Below are positions 60,598 through 64,000 of a DNA stretch of 64,000 bases, piece after piece. The translations under genes and the position numbers were made by a program. Source of the DNA: Adlercreutzia sp. ZJ304 (GTDB lineage Bacteria; Actinomycetota; Coriobacteriia; Coriobacteriales; Eggerthellaceae); NCBI RefSeq assembly GCF_011039075.1, contig NZ_JAAKEG010000001.1, forward strand, positions 1 to 64,000, written 5' to 3'. The first letter of the stretch is position 1, and each line of letters starts with the position of its first letter. Below the pieces are notes generated by a model, which had not been told where the DNA came from, ran no database searches, and worked only from the letters and a program-made list of their open reading frames with translations.

Positions 60598-61560
60598 GTG
60601 GGTGTTTATGCATATAGAGGTTGCGATAATCTTATAGAGGCTATTTCTCCCAGACTGGAAGAGGCTGGATGGCGCCGCGAAGGCGAACCCGAATTAGCCG
60701 ATATGGTAATAACGTATTTCCCCACAATGAACGATTTGGAAGATTTATGCTTTGGCGATAATGGGCTTATGCAGGTTATGAAGCCGGGGTCGATGATAGT
60801 TGATCTTAGTTCGGTTACTCCTAATTTTGCGCGCGAGATGAATGCCATAGCTACTTTGTCCGACTTGAAGTTTGTTGAAGCCCCGCTTGTTGTTAAGGAT
60901 ATGACATTGGCGGACGCTTTTGCGCGCGACAATATTTTTTGCTTTGCTTCCGGTGAAGACGGTTGTGTTGTGGAAGCAAAAGATTTGCTGGATGCAATAT
61001 TTTGCGAAGTAAAAGTTGTAGGCGGTGGTGGCGCGGCGCAGTTGATGCGTGCGGCAAATACCTTACAGACAGTGGCTGGTGTTATTTCGGCAATAGAAGC
61101 GCATGCGTTATTTATGGCATCGAAAAGGTCGATATCTAGCATTGAGATGGGCGAAATTCAGATTGAGTTTTCCGACTTTGGGGCCCAAGCGATAATACAA
61201 GCTATTCGCGATGAGCGCTTCGATAGCTCTTTTACTTGCGAAATGCTTATGGGTGAACTGTCGGCTGCGATAATGGCGGCTGACGATTACGAGCTAATAA
61301 TGCCTCAGGCAGAATCGGCTATGCATTTATTGGAGTTGCTGGCTGTTATAGGCGGCGCTGATAAAGCCCCTGTGGCATTAGCGCTAGTATATGGCGAAGA
61401 GGCGGCGTGTGCTGCTAATGGGCTTGACTGGTCGAGAGCCGAGACGCTATACGCGCAGGAAGATGGCATATATTCAGAAGATGATTACGATGATGCCTTT
61501 GACGACTACGACGATAGCGACGATAGTGGTTCGATAGGCTTTGGCTATTCGGTAAACTAG
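60598..61560 (+). CDS. Degenerate beta-hydroxyacid dehydrogenase-like protein
   Basis: A 320-residue protein with the fold of 3-hydroxyisobutyrate dehydrogenases: a Rossmann half (1-135) and a helical half (140-290). The normal GxGxxG dinucleotide loop is absent (the N-terminus reads YAYRGCDNLIEAI), and the catalytic Lys is replaced (Q148 in GGGGAAQL), with the following Asn-Asn also lost. The substrate strand DLSSVTP is kept. The last 40 residues are strongly acidic (DDYDDAFDDYDDSDDS). It is probably a non-catalytic derivative. The start is GTG 60598, right after degV2. Confidence 0.8.
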   Translation: MGVYAYRGCDNLIEAISPRLEEAGWRREGEPELADMVITYFPTMNDLEDLCFGDNGLMQVMKPGSMIVDLSSVTPNFAREMNAIATLSDLKFVEAPLVVKDMTLADAFARDNIFCFASGEDGCVVEAKDLLDAIFCEVKVVGGGGAAQLMRAANTLQTVAGVISAIEAHALFMASKRSISSIEMGEIQIEFSDFGAQAIIQAIRDERFDSSFTCEMLMGELSAAIMAADDYELIMPQAESAMHLLELLAVIGGADKAPVALALVYGEEAACAANGLDWSRAETLYAQEDGIYSEDDYDDAFDDYDDSDDSGSIGFGYSVN

Positions 61561-61574
61561 TAGCAGTTTTCACG

Positions 61575-61580
61575 TATATT
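61575..61580 (+). promoter_or_regulatory. -10 element placed for a leaderless mRNA
   Basis: TATATT ends 6 nt before the ATG at 61587; there is no Shine-Dalgarno, so transcription probably starts at the A of ATG. Confidence 0.45.
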
Positions 61581-61586
61581 AACAGT

Positions 61587-62543
61587 ATGTCTGAGCAGAC
61601 TATTCCGCACGATTATTCACACTGTATGCTGTGCCCACGCGCTTGTGGGGTTAATCGGCGGGATGGGCAGCGTGGTGCTTGTGCATCTAGTGCTGTTATG
61701 ACTGTTGCGCGTGTAGGTTTGCATGCTTGGGAAGAGCCACCTATAAGTGGAAATGTTGGTAGTGGCACCATATTTTTTACGGGATGTTCGCTGGCTTGTT
61801 CGTATTGCCAAAATTCTGCGATATCGCATGGTGGGTGCGGACAACAATTCAGTGTGGACATGCTTGTGCAGTCGTGTTTGTCGCTGCAGAAAATGGGTGC
61901 TATGAATGTGAATATGGTTACGCCGACGCATTTTGCTCCCAGTGTGCGGCTGGCTATAGGTGTCGCAAAAGATCGGGGGCTGCGATTGCCTGTGGTGTGG
62001 AACACCAGCGGATATGAAACAGTGGATGCTATACGTGCTAACAGCGGTTATGTAGATGTGTATTTAACAGATTATAAGTATGCAGATTCTAATCTTGCGG
62101 CTTCACTTTCTGGGGTAGCCGATTACGCAGATGTTGCGGCGGCGGCAATTGGGGCAATGATAGATCAGGTGGGGGCTCCTACATATGACGAATTTGGGGG
62201 CGTTCAGCGGATGGTGTCTGGAGTTGTGGTGCGTCACTTGGTGTTGCCCGGTCATGTAGATGAGTCGATTGAGGCTGTCCGGCGTGTTCATGAGGAATTT
62301 GGAGATAGCGTGCGACTGTCGATAATGAATCAGTACACTCCCGTATTGCCCCGCTTGGCGCAGCAAGGAAACAGTAGGGCTGCTGCATGTTTGCGGCGTT
62401 TTCCAGAACTTGCTAGATGCGTGAGCGATAGTGAATATGAGGCGGTACTAGATTTCGCTGATACAATAGGAATTGAAGATTATTTTTGGCAACAAGGTGT
62501 TGCTGCTAGCGAAAGTTTTATTCCCGATTTTTGTTGCGATTAG
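61587..62543 (+). CDS. PflX/YfkA-like radical SAM protein (PFL-activating-enzyme relative)
   Basis: A 318-residue radical SAM protein with C67-x3-C71-x2-C74 (CSLACSYC) and an N-terminal set of Cys (C13, C16, C20, C32) that may hold a second cluster or zinc. It resembles the PflX family, close to pyruvate formate-lyase activases; the true substrate is unknown. The motif VWNTSGYE and a C-terminal strand SIMNQYTP are typical. The ATG at 61587 has no ribosome binding site but a -10 directly upstream, suggesting a leaderless mRNA. It follows the acidic dehydrogenase-like gene after a 26-nt gap. Confidence 0.82.
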   Translation: MSEQTIPHDYSHCMLCPRACGVNRRDGQRGACASSAVMTVARVGLHAWEEPPISGNVGSGTIFFTGCSLACSYCQNSAISHGGCGQQFSVDMLVQSCLSLQKMGAMNVNMVTPTHFAPSVRLAIGVAKDRGLRLPVVWNTSGYETVDAIRANSGYVDVYLTDYKYADSNLAASLSGVADYADVAAAAIGAMIDQVGAPTYDEFGGVQRMVSGVVVRHLVLPGHVDESIEAVRRVHEEFGDSVRLSIMNQYTPVLPRLAQQGNSRAAACLRRFPELARCVSDSEYEAVLDFADTIGIEDYFWQQGVAASESFIPDFCCD

Positions 62544-62766
62544 AGCTATTCTGCGTTGATTTGGTAAAAGCCAAATGTGTGTTTAATACAGAAAACCTGC
62601 ACTCAATTGACTTAAAAAATACACATACGCTGGTATTTTGTGAAGAAAATGTTGCAAACCTGTAGTTGAATTGTAGGAATGTTGGTTCTGAAGGCAATGA
62701 AAGGCAATTGCAAGGTAGCCTTATTTGCGCAATTGTAGGCGAGGTTAGGATATCTATTTGTATTTA

Positions 62767-63330
62767 ATGAAAAGGGTTAGGTCCCAATTCATAACGTTTT
62801 GCATTCTTCTAGCGCTTCTTCTTACTACTATGTTATATGTGTCTCAGTGGGCGGAATCTCCTCTTGTGCAGTTGGCGTTTGCCGATCCTGTTGCTGCAGC
62901 GGACGATAAAGCCAGCGGCGAAAATACGCTAGGAAATATGGTTGGAAGTCAGATTAATGGTGTTGCCGAGACTGCTAAGGTAGAGGCTTTGGTGTCTGTG
63001 GCTGAAAACAATATTGGTGCAAGATATGTGCGCGGCGGGCGCACGCCTTCTGGTTTCGATTGTTCTGGTCTTGTGCAATATTGCGCTGGCGAAGCGTTAG
63101 GGATTGAGCTTCCGCGCACCAGTTATTCTCAGGCACAATATGGAATAGATGTGCCAATGGATCAACTGCAGCGTGGAGACATTTTGTTTTGGGGTTCGCG
63201 CGGCGGTGCGCATCATGTAGGTATTTATGTGGGCGACAACACTTATATACATGCTGCCGGCAGAGGGGAAGGTGTATGTTATTCCACTTTTGATACCTAT
63301 AAGCCATCGTTTGCTAAGCGAATAATATAG
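62767..63330 (+). CDS. NlpC/P60 cell-wall hydrolase
   Basis: A secreted peptidase of 187 residues with an N-terminal membrane helix or signal anchor (about 8-25). The NlpC/P60 domain (about 72-187) has the catalytic Cys99 (GFDCSGLV), His150 (AHHVGIYVG) and a third polar residue near His162. It cuts stem peptides in peptidoglycan. The proposed start is ATG 62767; an in-frame TTG at 62758 is also possible. The 220 bp upstream is AT-rich and holds no gene, with a weak TAGGAT -10 at 62746-62751. Confidence 0.9.
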   Translation: MKRVRSQFITFCILLALLLTTMLYVSQWAESPLVQLAFADPVAAADDKASGENTLGNMVGSQINGVAETAKVEALVSVAENNIGARYVRGGRTPSGFDCSGLVQYCAGEALGIELPRTSYSQAQYGIDVPMDQLQRGDILFWGSRGGAHHVGIYVGDNTYIHAAGRGEGVCYSTFDTYKPSFAKRII

Positions 63331-63407
63331 GCGCAGGCTATAGGCGCAGGCGCATTTTAGAGATTTTAGAGATTTCGAAAATTTCTACCGACGAATACTA
63401 AGTGTTG

Positions 63408-63436
63408 TTATCAGTTTCGATTATGTAGGCTATAAT
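63408..63436 (+). promoter_or_regulatory. Promoter of tRNA-Thr (TGT)
   Basis: TTATCA (63408-63413), a 17-nt spacer and a perfect TATAAT (63431-63436), 12 nt before the tRNA. Confidence 0.6.
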
Positions 63437-63448
63437 ACAACCTTGTTT

Positions 63449-63523
63449 GCCAGCGTGGCTCAACGGTAGAGCAACTGATTTGTAATCAGTGGGTTGCGGG
63501 TTCGATTCCTGTCGCTGGCTCCA
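63449..63523 (+). tRNA. tRNA-Thr (TGT)
   Basis: The acceptor GCCAGCG/CGCTGGC, anticodon loop TTTGTAA (TGT) on ACTGA/TCAGT, T-loop GGTTCGATTCC and an encoded CCA are all present. Confidence 0.95.
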
Positions 63524-63594
63524 GAATTTATCGCAGGTCAAGTGAGATTTCTTGCTTGACCTGCTTTGCTTCTGATATTTGCGCAACCTGTTCA

Positions 63595-63738
63595 AATCTG
63601 CAGATTGCTGCGATATTCACCTATGAATCCGGCGAAGAAATTGCAGTCACATTTCCCGATCTAGACGTAGCTACCAGCGGATAGACAAACGAAGATGCTC
63701 TGCTTTCGGCACGTGAGCTTCTAGGATGTGTGATATAG
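63595..63738 (+). pseudogene. HicB-antitoxin remnant
   Basis: Read in frame from 63595, the sequence resembles the start of HicB antitoxins: IAAIFTYESGEEIAVTFPD, then after a TAG at 63682-63684 the stretch TNEDALLSARELLG, which is the family's next helix. No start codon, an internal stop and no C-terminus or hicA partner remain. It lies directly before the repeat at 63733. Confidence 0.65.
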
Positions 63739-63847
63739 GCAGAAAGGTGTGTCTGTTTTAGTCGATTGCATATGGATAGGGCGCGCTGTTGTGGAACTCT
63801 GACCAAACCAGACCGTGTGTTGCCTTCGTCACTTTTTAGGCGAAAAG
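63733..63847. repeat. Conserved flank of the 153-bp element, copy B
   Basis: It matches the reverse complement of 26103-26216 with few changes, starting with ATATAGGCAG and ending with a CACTTTT/AAAAGTG repeat next to the inverted-repeat element. Confidence 0.65.
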
Positions 63848-64000
63848 TGGTCAAAACTTTCGACTTTCCACGGTCCTGAACACAAAACCCTGCCTGCTAA
63901 GGCATCAAAAAAGCGTCAAATTTTCTGTTTGCCCAGTGTTCTCCACAATTCAAGTTAGCCATGTAGCGCTATGACCATGGAAAGTCGGAAGTTTTGACCA
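63848..64000. mobile_element. 153-bp MITE-like element, copy B (inverted)
   Basis: It is bounded by 23-bp terminal inverted repeats at 63848-63870 and 63978-64000 (one mismatch between arms). Same length as copy A, opposite orientation, a diverged centre and no gene. The element ends exactly at the window end. Confidence 0.75.

Overview
The window looks like a chromosome segment of a Coriobacteriia actinobacterium (Eggerthellales-like). The signs are the gene order tuf-rpmG-secE-nusG-rplK-rplA and infA-rpmJ-rpsM-rpsK-rpsD-rpoA-rplQ, a menaquinone methyltransferase paired with a HemN-like radical SAM enzyme, a tat-hyp-nadE run, and a moderate GC content. This placement rests on protein character and synteny only; no search was run.

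Layout: (1) 1-1300 holds an IS110-family transposase gene broken by one in-frame TAG, with a strongly folded region upstream of it (candidate bridge RNA). (2) 1350-6420 carries a strong promoter, tRNA-Tyr/Thr/Met, tuf, rpmG, tRNA-Trp, secE, nusG, rplK and rplA. (3) 6470-15350 holds an NYN/LOTUS protein, a Na+/H+ antiporter, an MFS transporter, a Phd-like/DUF3320-like protein, the menG-menK pair and a SurA-like lipoprotein. (4) 15470-22200 is a run of same-strand genes: amidohydrolase-like pseudoenzyme, small membrane protein, tatA, tatC, hypA, hypB, nadE and a NarL-type two-component system. (5) 22236-24411 is groES-groEL under a doubled CIRCE operator. (6) 24466-28790 holds a metal exporter, a patch of mobile-element debris next to tRNA-Gln/Lys, UspA, an MFS transporter and a DUF4430 lipoprotein. 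(7) 29166-33358 is the end of the spc/alpha ribosomal operon plus an orphan ecfT. (8) 33413-38538 is a nickel-type ABC transporter (nikABCDE-like) behind three evenly spaced NikR-like half sites. (9) 38724-52755 is a 14-kb block of secreted and membrane-anchored surface proteins with a perfect parS site inside it. (10) 52857-63330 is housekeeping: malic enzyme, tmk, holB, ricT, pncB, two degV genes, a degenerate beta-hydroxyacid dehydrogenase, a PflX-like radical SAM enzyme and an NlpC/P60 protein. (11) 63449-64000 has tRNA-Thr, a dead hicB remnant and a second copy of a 153-bp inverted-repeat element.

How parts connect: the nickel importer would feed the HypA/HypB nickel-insertion proteins, and the Tat translocase next to hypA/hypB would export the folded metalloenzyme. 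MenG and MenK probably make (methyl)menaquinone for the anaerobic respiratory chain. PncB and NadE cover two steps of NAD synthesis from nicotinate.

The best candidate for an undescribed system is the surface block at 38.7-52.8 kb. Four secreted proteins appear to share one beta-rich domain. Two paralogous single-pass membrane proteins are interleaved with them, and a 1319-residue protein ends in a noncanonical LARTG sorting signal. The first gene carries a 10-G tract that could switch it on and off.
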